From positions 1 through 64,000 of the forward strand of contig CAKUDG010000002.1 of the NCBI GenBank assembly GCA_934644965.1: 64,000 bases of DNA, given 5' to 3'. The translations under genes and the position numbers were made by a program. Shown one piece after another: positions 45,339 to 54,322 of the stretch (positions are counted from its first letter, which is position 1; every line of letters begins with the position of its first letter). This stretch comes from an uncultured Victivallales bacterium (GTDB lineage Bacteria; Verrucomicrobiota; Lentisphaeria; Victivallales; UBA1829). Under the pieces are notes generated by a model, which saw only the letters and a program-made list of their open reading frames with translations, had not been told where the DNA came from and ran no database searches.

Positions 45339-46277
45339 ATGGCGCAGCAGATCGTTGTTCAAAATTATGACTTGACATGGCCGTTGAAATACGAGACTGA
45401 GAAAGAAAGAATTCTGCCGCTCCTGGGGGAGAATGCCATTTCAATGTACCATATCGGCAGCACCTCTGTCCCCGGACTGGCGGCCAAACCCGTCATTGAC
45501 ATCATGATTGTTGTCAGAAGCCTTGAAAAGGCGGATGCTGCTGCGGAAAGATTTTCCGTATACGGTTATGAATATCTCGGCGAATTCGGGATGTCCGGCA
45601 GGCGTTATCTCCGCAAGGGCGGAGACGAGCGAACTCACCAGATCCACATCTTCCGGGCCGACGACTGGCACAACATCGGCCGGCACCTCGCTTTCCGGGA
45701 TTATATGCGCACTCATAAAAAAGCCCGGGACGAATATGCGGAAATCAAAAAAAAACTTGCCGGACTTTTCCCTTATGATATAGCCGGATATTGTCAGGGA
45801 AAAGAAGAGTTTGTGCAGAAAATGGAAAAAACGGCCCTTTCCCGATATGACGGAACATGGGATTTATTGTACATTGCCGCCAGAAAAGCCCAGGGCAGAA
45901 GGGTCCTCTCTCCTCTGCTTGAAGCGGGAAGCGTTGCTGCCGCTCTCCTTACGGAGCAGGGGAATATTTATGCCGGTGTTTGCATCGACACGGCCTGTTC
46001 CCTTGGAATGTGCGCGGAAAGAAATGCGATTGCCAATATGATTACCCATGGCGAACATCACATCCGCAGACTTGCCGTGGTCATGCCCGACGGCAGAGCC
46101 GGTCTTCCCTGCGGTGCCTGCCGGGAACTGATGATGCAGACAACGGTCCAGGACTCTGAGGCGGAGAAAATCCAAATCCTCCATCATTATGATCCGAATA
46201 CAGCCGTCGGCTTAAAGACCCTTCTTCCCGATTGGTGGGGGACGCGAAGAATGGAAGCAAGCCGGATGCGGGAATAA
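45339..46277 (+). CDS. fusion of GrpB-family nucleotidyltransferase-fold and cytidine deaminase domains
   Basis: The 312-residue product joins two known domains. Residues about 5-170 are a GrpB/UPF0157 domain with YHIGSTSVPGLAAKPVIDIMIVV (37-59) and HIFRADDWHNIGRHLAFRDYMR, a nucleotidyltransferase-like fold of unknown specificity. Residues about 175-300 are a CMP/dCMP-type zinc deaminase with CAERNA (Cys225, Glu227) and PCGACREL (Cys258, Cys261), the tetrameric cytidine deaminase/blasticidin-S deaminase arrangement. The ATG at 45339 has AGGAAA upstream; an in-frame TTG lies ten codons earlier. The sequence looks more A-rich than its neighbours, and similar proteins are typical of gut Firmicutes, so transfer is possible. 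It is convergent with miaB. Confidence 0.85.
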   Translation: MAQQIVVQNYDLTWPLKYETEKERILPLLGENAISMYHIGSTSVPGLAAKPVIDIMIVVRSLEKADAAAERFSVYGYEYLGEFGMSGRRYLRKGGDERTHQIHIFRADDWHNIGRHLAFRDYMRTHKKARDEYAEIKKKLAGLFPYDIAGYCQGKEEFVQKMEKTALSRYDGTWDLLYIAARKAQGRRVLSPLLEAGSVAAALLTEQGNIYAGVCIDTACSLGMCAERNAIANMITHGEHHIRRLAVVMPDGRAGLPCGACRELMMQTTVQDSEAEKIQILHHYDPNTAVGLKTLLPDWWGTRRMEASRMRE

Positions 46278-46286
46278 TTATTCCCG
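46269..46286. repeat. perfect 18-bp palindrome over a stop codon
   Basis: CGGGAATAATTATTCCCG is fully self-complementary and includes the TAA of the GrpB-deaminase gene, 24 bases before the stop of convergent miaB. It may act as a bidirectional transcript end, although no T-run follows. Confidence 0.6.
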
Positions 46287-46309
46287 GAATGAGGGGGGGA
46301 AGAAGAAAG

Positions 46310-47662
46310 TCAATCTTCTCCCGGATGGACGATCTGCCCGTAAAGGGACATGGGAGTAGTCCGTGTGATTTCGACAGAAACGAAATCCCCGGGCTTCACC
46401 CCCGGCTCCGGCTCGAACAGAACGGTTTTGAAATGATCTGTGCGGCCTGAAAAACGCTTCGGATTCCGTTTGCTCGGGCCTTCGACGAGCACCTCGAACG
46501 TTCTTCCGGAAAGGAGGGCGTTCCTCTTTTCCTGGCGGATTTCCAGGTCCTTCAGAAGGATCGCGTTTCTCTGTTCCTTCGTTTCCTGCGGGACGTCATC
46601 CTCCATTTCGGCGGAACGGGTTCCTTTTCTCGGGGAGTATTTGAAAATAAAGGCGTTGTCGAAGGCAACCTCTTCCATGAGTTCGCGGGTGCGGAGGAAA
46701 TCCTCCTCCGTTTCCGTGGGGAAGCCGACGATCACATCTGTGGAGAAAGCAATCTCCGGCACCAGTTCTTTCAGACTTTCCGTGATTTTTCTGTAATGTT
46801 CCGCATCATACGGCCGATTCATCAGCTTCAAAATACGGTCCGACCCCGACTGCAGCGGCAGGTGAATGCACTTGCACACCTTCGGCAGTTCCGCGACGGC
46901 GTGGATCAGGCGCCTGTTGAAAAATGCCGGATGCGGTGAAGTGAAACGGATCCGTTTCAATCCATCAATTCCGCTGAGTTTTTCCAGAAGCTCCGCAAAC
47001 GGCGACAAATCATCCGGTGGCGGCGGCGGAATGACCCCGAGCCCGTAGGCGGCCACATTCTGCCCCAGGAGCATGATTTCACGGACTCCCGTATCCGCCA
47101 GAATTTTCGCCTCCTCCAGAATATCCTCCATCTTTCTGCTTCTTTCCGGACCTCTGACACTCGGCACGATACAGTAGCTGCAATGCCGGTTGCAACCGCG
47201 CATGATGGAAAGAAATGCCGAAAAACGGGGCGTTCCGTTTTTCATTCTGTGGGAATCAATTTCCGGCGTATCCGGATTGTTTCTGCCGGTTCGTTCGAGT
47301 TTTCTCTTTCCCGCAAGAACGGCCTGCACGGTTTCCGGAAGTGCATGAATCTGATCTGTTCCGATGACGAAATCCAGATGCGGGATCGTTTTCAGCAGTT
47401 CGGGACCGCGGCTTTGAGCCATACAGCCCATGATGCCGAAAACGGTGTTTGGCTTTTCTCTGCGCAGACGACCCAGATTGCCGAGTTTCCCGATGGCTTT
47501 GCGTTCCGCCTGATCCCGGACGCTGCAGGTGTTCAGAAGGAAAATATCTGCTTCGGATTCATCGCTGGTCTGCGTGAATCCGGATGCGGAGAGCAGTGCG
47601 GCGGCGGATTCGGAATCCCTTTCGTTCATCTGGCATCCGTAGGTTTTGATATAGAAGAGCAT
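46310..47662 (-). CDS. miaB: tRNA-2-methylthio-N6-dimethylallyladenosine synthase MiaB
   Basis: Adds a methylthio group to i6A37 of tRNAs. The 450-residue protein has the UPF0004 N-terminal domain with cluster cysteines in KTYGCQMNERDSE, LNTCSVRDQAERK and GIMGCMAQ, the radical SAM motif RGCNRHCSYCIVP, and a C-terminal TRAM domain (about 385-450). The start at 47662 (MLFYIKTYGC) fits the family. The frame is open further upstream through the proB 3' end but there encodes low-complexity Ser/Asn repeats. The MiaB/RimO distinction rests on VRDQAERK and CSYCIVP, which favour MiaB. It follows proB by 61 bases. Confidence 0.95.
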   Translation of the reverse strand: MLFYIKTYGCQMNERDSESAAALLSASGFTQTSDESEADIFLLNTCSVRDQAERKAIGKLGNLGRLRREKPNTVFGIMGCMAQSRGPELLKTIPHLDFVIGTDQIHALPETVQAVLAGKRKLERTGRNNPDTPEIDSHRMKNGTPRFSAFLSIMRGCNRHCSYCIVPSVRGPERSRKMEDILEEAKILADTGVREIMLLGQNVAAYGLGVIPPPPPDDLSPFAELLEKLSGIDGLKRIRFTSPHPAFFNRRLIHAVAELPKVCKCIHLPLQSGSDRILKLMNRPYDAEHYRKITESLKELVPEIAFSTDVIVGFPTETEEDFLRTRELMEEVAFDNAFIFKYSPRKGTRSAEMEDDVPQETKEQRNAILLKDLEIRQEKRNALLSGRTFEVLVEGPSKRNPKRFSGRTDHFKTVLFEPEPGVKPGDFVSVEITRTTPMSLYGQIVHPGED

Positions 47663-47723
47663 GGCTGGTGGGAAACCTTCTTCGGGATTTGAATTGTCTG
47701 AGTTCGGAATGTCGGAGTTCGGA

Positions 47724-48848
47724 TTATCGGATGATGACGAGATTGTTGCGGTGGATGAGTTCTTCTTCTGCGTCGCATTTGAGAATGTTGCTGATGTCGG
47801 AGCTCTGGTGGCCGAGGAGTTTTTTGCAGTCTGCGGCGGAGAAATTGGTCTGACCTCTGGCAATGAGGGTTCCGTCTTCCGCAAGGACTTCGACAATGTC
47901 TCCGCGCTTGAAAGCCCCCTCCACGGCCGTTGCGCCGGAAGGCAGCAGACTGCAGGAGGTCTTTTTCAGCGCTCGGACCGCTCCGGAATCGACGTAAATT
48001 TTTCCGGAAACTCTGGAAAATGTTGCGATCCAGCGTTTCTTCGACTCCAGTTTCCTCATGCCTTCGGCGGGGATGAAGAGGGTTCCGACATCTTCGGCAT
48101 TGAAGATGCGTTCAAGAATGCGGTCGATTTTCCCGGAGGCGATCCAGAGAGCTTCTCCCGCGGAGTTGAGGACCTCGGCTGCCTTGACTTTGGTGGCCAT
48201 GCCGCCGATGGACATGTTGCCGTCATCGGTGCCGGAGGCCATGGCGCGCTGTTCTGCTGTGACTCCGGCGACAAGGGAGATGCGTTCTCCCAGGCTGCCG
48301 TCTGGATTCGGGCGGAGAAGACCGTCCACTGTGGTCAGAATGATGGTCAGGTCGGAGCGCGTCATGGAGGCGAGCATGGAGGCAAGCGTGTCGTTGTCTC
48401 CGAATTTGAGTTCGTCGACGGAGACGGGGTCGTTTTCATTGATGATGGGCAGCACGTCGCGTGCCAGCAGGGATTCGATGCAGTTGCAGGTATTGAGATG
48501 CCGTTCCCGGGAACGGAGATCGTCCGCGGTCAGGAGAATCTGAGCGGTACGGAAGCCGAGTTTTTCACATTCCGTTTCGTAGGCGGACATGAGTTTGACC
48601 TGTCCCATGGCTGCAAGCGCCTGCACTTCGGACAGATGGCGCGGACGCTTTTTCAGCCCCAGTGCCTTCATCGCCGTCCCGACCGCGCCGGAGGATATGA
48701 GTATGACCTGTCTGCCAGTGTCGCGGACTGCCTTGATCTGTCTCACCAGTTCAGGCAGTGCATCGGGGTCAGTCAGGAGTCTTGTCCCGGCCTTCACCAC
48801 GACTCTATGACAGGATTTTACCACTTTTTTCCGCATGGATAAATTCAT
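47724..48848 (-). CDS. proB: glutamate 5-kinase with PUA domain
   Basis: Phosphorylates glutamate in the first step of proline synthesis. The 374-residue protein has an amino-acid kinase domain (VVVKAGTRLLTD, LISSGAVGTAMKALG, INENDPVSVDELKFGDNDTLASMLA, GMATKVKAAEVLNSAGEALWIASG) and a C-terminal PUA domain (about 285-360). The length and both domains match full-size ProB. proA is not adjacent. An alternative ATG lies four codons in. Immediately downstream is a 15-bp tandem repeat before miaB. Confidence 0.95.
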   Translation of the reverse strand: MNLSMRKKVVKSCHRVVVKAGTRLLTDPDALPELVRQIKAVRDTGRQVILISSGAVGTAMKALGLKKRPRHLSEVQALAAMGQVKLMSAYETECEKLGFRTAQILLTADDLRSRERHLNTCNCIESLLARDVLPIINENDPVSVDELKFGDNDTLASMLASMTRSDLTIILTTVDGLLRPNPDGSLGERISLVAGVTAEQRAMASGTDDGNMSIGGMATKVKAAEVLNSAGEALWIASGKIDRILERIFNAEDVGTLFIPAEGMRKLESKKRWIATFSRVSGKIYVDSGAVRALKKTSCSLLPSGATAVEGAFKRGDIVEVLAEDGTLIARGQTNFSAADCKKLLGHQSSDISNILKCDAEEELIHRNNLVIIR

Positions 48849-48924
48849 TTTTCTGCTTCAACTCCCTTTTGCCGTTGCTGAACGGCTGCATTGCATCATC
48901 GGATTGGATCGTCTATCGTTTTTT

Positions 48925-49749
48925 TTATTGCAGACCAGCCTGTCTGCGGAACCAGTCAGCGGCGAGAAGCGGCCAGTTGGATACGGGTTTCCCTGTCCGG
49001 AGAATGCCGTAGCCGTGTCCTCCTTCCGGGTAGATGTGGAGTTCGGCCTTGACTCCGGCCCGTTTCATGGCCAGAAACCAGGAAATGGAATTTTCCGCCT
49101 GGATTTCATCGTCCTGCGTCTGGAGCAGGAAGACCGGAGGGCAGGTCTGATCCGGCTTGAATTCCGCCTGAAGCTCCAGTCCGTCTCCCTTCCCGGGATC
49201 GCGGAGATAGGCCGGATAGATCAGGGCGCTGTAATCCGGGCGGCAGGAAAAACTGCGGTCAATCTCATCTTCCGGCTCATAAGGGAGCGGATCCGCCGGA
49301 GCCGAAAGCGTGGCGGCCAGATGGGCTCCGGCAGAGAATCCGAGAATCCCGATTCTGCATGGATCTACCTGAAAATGATCCGCTTTTGCTCGGATAAGGC
49401 GCATGGCGCGCGCAGCGTCCGCATGAGCCGCGGCACGTCTGTCCGGGCAGCGGTACTTCAGCAGGAACGCGGAAAAGCCGATGCTGTTGAAATACGAGCA
49501 GATGTCTATCCCTTCATGATTCCATGCCAGAATCCCGTATCCCCCTCCAGGACAGACCAGCACCGCCGGATGAGGACCCCTGCCGGATACCGGAAAGAAT
49601 CTGATGGCGGGGCGCGTGACGTCAGTGAGACGGTCGATTCCGTCCTGAACTTCCTGCAGGAAGTGTTCCTGTTTTTCCGCATCGGAGTTTTCCCGGAAGG
49701 GGATCGGCTCTTTTTCCCAGAGAGGAATTTCATCAAAGTAGGTTTTCAT
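48925..49749 (-). CDS. alpha/beta hydrolase (acetyl-esterase/BD-FAE-like)
   Basis: The 274-residue hydrolase has the oxyanion strand VCPGGGYG (about 66-72), nucleophile GFSAG (Ser139), acid in LQTQDDEIQAENS and histidine in YPEGGHGYG. This is the pattern of the xylan/acetyl esterase-like family often placed next to sugar catabolism genes. There is no signal peptide, so it acts in the cytoplasm, perhaps removing acetyl or acyl groups from imported glycans. The start at 49749 has AGGAAA upstream. A likely promoter lies at 49783-49811. Confidence 0.85.
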   Translation of the reverse strand: MKTYFDEIPLWEKEPIPFRENSDAEKQEHFLQEVQDGIDRLTDVTRPAIRFFPVSGRGPHPAVLVCPGGGYGILAWNHEGIDICSYFNSIGFSAFLLKYRCPDRRAAAHADAARAMRLIRAKADHFQVDPCRIGILGFSAGAHLAATLSAPADPLPYEPEDEIDRSFSCRPDYSALIYPAYLRDPGKGDGLELQAEFKPDQTCPPVFLLQTQDDEIQAENSISWFLAMKRAGVKAELHIYPEGGHGYGILRTGKPVSNWPLLAADWFRRQAGLQ

Positions 49750-49782
49750 GGCAGAATTTTCCTGTGTTGAATGAATCCTGTT

Positions 49783-49811
49783 AATATAGTCTCTGTTTGG
49801 ACCGATGTCGA
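49783..49811 (-). promoter_or_regulatory. promoter of the esterase gene
   Basis: On the minus strand TCGACA (49811-49806) and TATATT (49788-49783) are separated by 17 bp. The predicted start is about 28 bases before the ATG. Confidence 0.6.
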
Positions 49812-49894
49812 ACGGGAAAAAGATTTTCTGCAAGCTTTTTGAAGAGAAGGGATGTCTCTCCAGCGGGTGTGGATGAGATGGGGAAAAAACGGTT

Positions 49895-50554
49895 TTATGA
49901 CGGATTCACTCCGGTCTGACGGCCGCCGTCCCGGGAGTTCCGGAGCAGAAGAAGTATGCGTTCGCGGAGAATCTGGAGTTCTTTCAGGAGACTCTCGAAG
50001 GTGTCGGACTGTTCCGGATTCCGCTCCGCAAGCAGGAGCGTTTTGCCCATCACGGCGTTGAGTCCGGACAAAAGACGTTTGCAGAGCGCTGTCCGGAGGG
50101 GGAGCTCTTCCCCGGGAGGCATGTCGATAATGTCGCCGGATCGGGCCATGATTTTCCCCAGTGAGCAGAGAATGAAAAGATAAAGCGAGGTTACCTCCGT
50201 ATCGGAGCTGTCCGCATCCGAGTAAAGAACGCAGAATTCGCGGGCGAGCTTGCCGGAGAGGATGTAGATGTCGGCGCCCTCGTGTTTCTGCCAGTCGTCG
50301 CGGGAAGGGGAATCGTTCTGATCCTCTTCGGGGTCGTCCTCTCCGAAGTCATCGGCGAAGGGCGGCGGCCAGGACCCCGCGGCGCCGTGGGGGACAAGTT
50401 CTCCGCGGCGCTGGATCTGCTTCATGATGATGCCGTCTTCATCGGGTAGATCAATGTATCTGGGAAGTTCGCTCATGTAGGTGTGGATGCGTTCATCATC
50501 CTTGCGGAGCTCTTTTTCCCAGTCGAATTCATTCCAGTTGTTCTGCATGGTCAT
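49895..50554 (-). CDS. hypothetical acidic protein
   Basis: The 219-residue protein has no family I recognise. The N-terminal 90 residues are very acidic and Pro/Gly-rich (FGEDDPEEDQND), and the rest is predicted to be helical with a Leu-rich segment (SLYLFILCSLGKIMARSG) and a C-terminal Leu/Arg-rich helix (KELQILRERILLLLRNSRD) that may be a coiled coil. There is no signal peptide. No ribosome site precedes the ATG, and TATCCT about 12 bases upstream raises the possibility of a leaderless message. It lies between the rsfS and esterase genes on the same strand. Synteny could place it in ribosome biogenesis, but this is only context. Confidence 0.65.
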   Translation of the reverse strand: MTMQNNWNEFDWEKELRKDDERIHTYMSELPRYIDLPDEDGIIMKQIQRRGELVPHGAAGSWPPPFADDFGEDDPEEDQNDSPSRDDWQKHEGADIYILSGKLAREFCVLYSDADSSDTEVTSLYLFILCSLGKIMARSGDIIDMPPGEELPLRTALCKRLLSGLNAVMGKTLLLAERNPEQSDTFESLLKELQILRERILLLLRNSRDGGRQTGVNPS

Positions 50555-50724
50555 GAAAAATCAGGATATGGAAAGTATGTATGTGAAGACTGCTGCATGG
50601 CGTGGCTTTTATCTCCGATGTGGGGACTCTCTGGAGGGAAGGGGGAAAAAAGGAGGTGGCAGAGGAAATCATGGGAGAAAACAAGCGCCCCCCGGGGATT
50701 TTTTCCCCTCTGTTTCTCCTCATC

Positions 50725-51174
50725 TCAGGAGGAGGGGTGGAGTCTCCTTTTTTCCGCTTCGGCGTCGAGACGTGCGGCGATGTCGGTTTTCGGAGCGTCT
50801 CCCCAGAGACTTTCCAGCTGATATTTCATTCTGGCGTCCTCCGTCAGGATATGAATCATGACCGATCCGTAGTCCACGATCATCCAGTGGCTTTTTGGTG
50901 TACCGTCGACGGCGAGGGGACGTACTCCGAGCTGATTTCTCACTTCTCTCTGAATCCGTTCTGCAATTGCGCCCAGATGCGGTTCGGAAAGGCCCGTGCA
51001 GATGAGGTAATGATCGCTTTCGGAGGAAAGTCCGGTCATGTCGAGCCGGATCAGATTTTCCGCCTTGCGGTCGTAGGCAGCCTTTGCGCTGAGATCGGCA
51101 ATTTCGAGCGGAGTGACAGAGGTTTTCTTTTCCGGAGTCTTCTCCGGTGCGGAGGGAATATTTTTTTCCGTCAT
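50725..51174 (-). CDS. rsfS: ribosomal silencing factor RsfS
   Basis: RsfS binds L14 and blocks subunit joining when nutrients are low. The 149-residue protein has a short N-terminal Pro/Lys extension, then the RsfS core with DLSAKAAYDRKAENLIRLDMTGLSSESDHYLICTG, LGAIAERIQREV and HWMIVDYGSVMIHILTEDARMKYQLESLW. The nadD-rsfS pairing is widely conserved. The ATG at 51174 is chosen because GGGAG lies eight bases upstream; the frame also opens with a TTG three codons earlier that overlaps the nadD stop. Confidence 0.94.
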   Translation of the reverse strand: MTEKNIPSAPEKTPEKKTSVTPLEIADLSAKAAYDRKAENLIRLDMTGLSSESDHYLICTGLSEPHLGAIAERIQREVRNQLGVRPLAVDGTPKSHWMIVDYGSVMIHILTEDARMKYQLESLWGDAPKTDIAARLDAEAEKRRLHPSS

Positions 51175-51179
51175 GTGAA

Positions 51180-51824
51180 TCAATCTCCCGATTGTTTTTG
51201 ATTGTCTGCCGTGCCGTGATAAAGTCCTTTTTCCCTGATGATGCGGAACACAGCCGGATCGAGCCGCTGTTCCGCCACTTCCGGATGTCCCGAGATCAGG
51301 GCTTCCCTGATTTCTGAGGAGGAACAGGAAAATTCAGGCATGCCTGTCATTCTGCTTTTCCGGAAGATTTCGACTTGTTCACGCGGCCAGTGCTTCAGAA
51401 GTTCATGATCTTCCGCCGGGGCAGAGCGCCTTGGATAGATCAGACAGCGAAATTCCGCCGCAAGTTCCCCAGCCTGATGCCAGAGATGCAGGGTCCGGAG
51501 ACTGTCCGTCCCGATCAGGAGCAGAAATTCCACTCCCGGATGTCTTGCGGAGAGAAGGCGCATGGTGTCGATGGTATAGGATTTTCCATCTCTTTCGGAT
51601 TCAATTGGATCCAGTTGGAATCCGGGCTGTTTTTCCAGTGCCGCCCGAAGGAGTTCGAGCCTGATTTCAAAGGGCGTGACAAGCTCTCCGTCCTTATGAG
51701 GCGGCAGAGCCGCCGGGACGAAGAGAACCCGGTCCGCATACCCCCTCTCCAGCACTGCCTTTGCAAGTCCTGTATGGCCGAGGTGCACCGGATCAAACGT
51801 GCCTCCGAAAACCGCTGTTTTCAT
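51180..51824 (-). CDS. nadD: nicotinate-nucleotide adenylyltransferase NadD
   Basis: Makes deamido-NAD from nicotinate mononucleotide and ATP. The 214-residue protein has the nucleotidyltransferase loop GGTFDPVHLGHTG (about 6-18), VPAALPPHK, SYTIDTM, LLIGTDSLRTLHLWH and the C-terminal SSSEIREAL. The start at 51824 gives the standard MKTAVFGGTFDP N terminus, and an upstream open frame is not homologous. It is divergent from the CCA-adding enzyme gene and followed by rsfS. Confidence 0.95.
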   Translation of the reverse strand: MKTAVFGGTFDPVHLGHTGLAKAVLERGYADRVLFVPAALPPHKDGELVTPFEIRLELLRAALEKQPGFQLDPIESERDGKSYTIDTMRLLSARHPGVEFLLLIGTDSLRTLHLWHQAGELAAEFRCLIYPRRSAPAEDHELLKHWPREQVEIFRKSRMTGMPEFSCSSSEIREALISGHPEVAEQRLDPAVFRIIREKGLYHGTADNQKQSGD

Positions 51825-51905
51825 GAATTGATCCTTGTAAAATCCGAAGAGAATATATATTGTAAGCCTCAAAAGGCAAATGGCAAGCGGAAGATTTGAA
51901 GATTC

Positions 51906-53297
51906 ATGGAATTTTTTCTCAGAGCACCGGATTCTCTGCGGAAAACAGAGATCTATCGGGGTGCATGCCGGATTGTGAAACGTCTGAGGGAGGCGGGGTA
52001 TCCCGCATATTTTGCGGGCGGCGCGCCGAGAGATCTTTTCCTGGGCGCGCAGCCGGCTGATTTCGATATCGCCACTGCCGCTCCGATGGAGGAGACGCTC
52101 CGTCTCTTTCCCCGTTCGCATCCGCTAGGAGCGGCTTTCGGGATTTTGCTCGTTCTGGAAAACGGGATTCCGTATGAGGTGGCGGCTTTCCGGGAGGAGA
52201 AGGAATACCGGGATGGACGTCATCCCGGGCATGTGTGTTATACCGATGATCCGGAACACGACGCCCTGCGGAGAGATTTCACGATCAACTCTCTTTTCTA
52301 CGATCCGGAACGCGAGATTCTGCTGGATTTCACGGGGGGAATTCATGATTTGAGGCGGGGAATTCTCCGGACCGTCGGCGATCCGATGCTCCGGATGTCG
52401 GAAGATTTTCTGAGGATGCTCCGGGCGGTGCGCTTTGCGGTGCGTTTCCGCTGCAGTCTGGATCCCGGAACGGCGCGGGCTCTCCGCCGTTTCGCTCCGA
52501 ACCTGGCAGGAATTTCCGCAGAACGGATTCGTGATGAAGTGGATAAAATGCTGACGGGGCCGAGGCCTTCTCAGGCGTTCCGCATGATGTCGGAATTGGG
52601 AATTCTTCCGGTGATTCTGCCGGAGCTTGAACGTCTGCGCGGCCTGGAACAGCCGGAGCTTTATCATCCGGAAGGCGATGTCTTTGAACATACCATGCTG
52701 ATGCTGAACCACATTGCGGTGCCCGGAAGAGAAATCGCGTGGACTGTGCTCCTGCACGATGTCGGGAAATATGAGACTTTTTCCCGGGATGCGGAAGGAA
52801 TTCCCCATTTTTACGGACATGAAGTCGCCGGGGCACTCCTCGCGGAAAAAATTCTGAAACGGCTCCGTTCTCCCGTTTCCCTGACGGAAAAGGTTTGCAC
52901 TGCCGTGAGAAACCACATGCGCTTTGCCAGCGTGGATAAAATGAAAGCCTCCAAATGGCGCAGAATGATGGGCGATCCGAATTTTCCGCTGGAACTGGAA
53001 CTGCACCGGATCGACTGCACCGCTTCGCATGGAATGCTGGGAAATTATGTCCTGATGCTTGACCGAATGAGAGAATTCGCCTGCGGGAAGGAAAATTCTT
53101 CCGTCCTGCCGGGGCCGCTTGTGAACGGGAAAGATCTGATTGCGCTCGGAATGAAGCCGGGTCCCGCACTCGGACGTATGCTGGAGAGAATCCGGGATCT
53201 TCAGCTGGAAGGAACCTTGACGGGCAAAGAGGATGCGGTCCGTTTTGTCCGCGAAACTCTTTCCGGCTCTTCTTCCTTCCCGGAACGGCAGATTTGA
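51906..53297 (+). CDS. CCA tRNA nucleotidyltransferase / poly(A) polymerase-family enzyme with HD domain
   Basis: The 463-residue class-II nucleotidyltransferase adds CCA (or A) to tRNA 3' ends. It has the catalytic loop GGAPRD (38-43) and the metal-binding pair in ADFDIAT (51-57), then RRDFTINSLFYDPE, and the neck/body block DPMLRMSEDFLRMLRAVRFAVRF. A HD hydrolase domain follows (about 255-360, HTMLMLNHI...LLHDVGKYE). The usual GGxVRD reads GGAPRD here, with Ala-Pro in place of x-Val. CCA-adding versus A-adding specificity cannot be told by eye. Since the tRNA in this window encodes its CCA, repair is the likely duty. Confidence 0.92.
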   Translation: MEFFLRAPDSLRKTEIYRGACRIVKRLREAGYPAYFAGGAPRDLFLGAQPADFDIATAAPMEETLRLFPRSHPLGAAFGILLVLENGIPYEVAAFREEKEYRDGRHPGHVCYTDDPEHDALRRDFTINSLFYDPEREILLDFTGGIHDLRRGILRTVGDPMLRMSEDFLRMLRAVRFAVRFRCSLDPGTARALRRFAPNLAGISAERIRDEVDKMLTGPRPSQAFRMMSELGILPVILPELERLRGLEQPELYHPEGDVFEHTMLMLNHIAVPGREIAWTVLLHDVGKYETFSRDAEGIPHFYGHEVAGALLAEKILKRLRSPVSLTEKVCTAVRNHMRFASVDKMKASKWRRMMGDPNFPLELELHRIDCTASHGMLGNYVLMLDRMREFACGKENSSVLPGPLVNGKDLIALGMKPGPALGRMLERIRDLQLEGTLTGKEDAVRFVRETLSGSSSFPERQI

Positions 53298-53390
53298 CCC
53301 GATAACGGAAGAAAGAGAGTTTTTTTTCCCTCTTTCTCCTCCCTCTCCCTGTCCGGGTGAAAATCCTCCCTCTGAAAAACGCCTCTCAGC

Positions 53391-54074
53391 TTATTGATAC
53401 TGGGGCCAGAACATGTTTGCGTTCCGATTGCTGCCGAAACAGTCATTCCAGACGGGGAGGGGATCCATGGATTCCACATGCAGATCCGTAAAAAGCACAT
53501 TGACCAGAAGCTGATGGCGGCCATAGAGGAAGTCGTTGAGCTCCTTTTCGGTGGTTGGGGGATTGTCGGGGTTGCGTTTGACGTTTCCGGGAGAGAACTC
53601 GGGCCATCTGCCGTTATGATTTCCATATCCGTCATGAATCAGTTCTTTCCGGGAGGGATTGCGCACGGCAGACATTTTGACCATATAGGAATATGGGGGA
53701 AAATACATGCGGTTTTCCCATTCATATTTGCCTGCATCATACAGGTAAGAACTTCCCTTGAATTTCTTGGAACAGGTGAAATAAGCAGGTTCTTTGATGA
53801 GATTGAGTTCCTTCTGCAGGATCTGACGCCAGGAATAACGGTAGGATTGAGCGGCATTCCATTCCGAACTGAGCATGATGGGGAGCATGTAGGAATATCT
53901 GTCGTGATAATTGATTTGAGAGACGAGCCCGAGCTGCTTCAAGTTGTTCGTGCACTGAATTCGCACAGCCGTTTCCTTCGCGTTGTTCAGCGCAGGCAGA
54001 AGAATGGATGCCAGCAGGGCGATGATCGCAATCACGACCAGAAGTTCAATCAGAGTGAAACGGCTTTCCCGCAT
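53391..54074 (-). CDS. prepilin-type N-terminal cleavage/methylation domain protein
   Basis: The 227-residue protein begins [34 protein letters not shown], a canonical prepilin head found in the large pseudopilin-like families of Lentisphaerota and Planctomycetota. The C-terminal [11 protein letters not shown] is a variant of the 'FxDGHVE' (H-X9-DG) tail. The middle has [40 protein letters not shown], rich in aromatic residues. The start at 54074 gives the short basic leader. Function is unknown; such proteins may be secreted glycan-binding fibres. The same family's 3' fragment lies 250 bases upstream. Confidence 0.88.
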   Translation of the reverse strand: MRESRFTLIELLVVIAIIALLASILLPALNNAKETAVRIQCTNNLKQLGLVSQINYHDRYSYMLPIMLSSEWNAAQSYRYSWRQILQKELNLIKEPAYFTCSKKFKGSSYLYDAGKYEWENRMYFPPYSYMVKMSAVRNPSRKELIHDGYGNHNGRWPEFSPGNVKRNPDNPPTTEKELNDFLYGRHQLLVNVLFTDLHVESMDPLPVWNDCFGSNRNANMFWPQYQ

Positions 54075-54322
54075 AAAAAAATTCCTTCTTCCTGTTTTTG
54101 AATCAAGTACGGCAGCGTTGGTTCCTGAGGGGGTTATGAACGGAGAATCCCTTCTGCTGGGAAAGTGAAACACTTCCGGACGAAAGAGGGATCCCATTTC
54201 ATGAAGATCTGTTTTTATACATAAAATAGAAACAGGAATTTAATATATTTGATGAAAGGCTGTCTGTCGAGAACGTCAACCGTTTCTCCGGGGAAAATCT
54301 GCATTCCAATGCGTGAAGCCTG

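Noticed and set aside
47696..47725. 15-bp tandem repeat (GTCTGAGTTCGGAAT / GTCGGAGTTCGGATT) between proB and miaB
   Set aside because: Only two imperfect copies in a short spacer; probably replication slippage without function.
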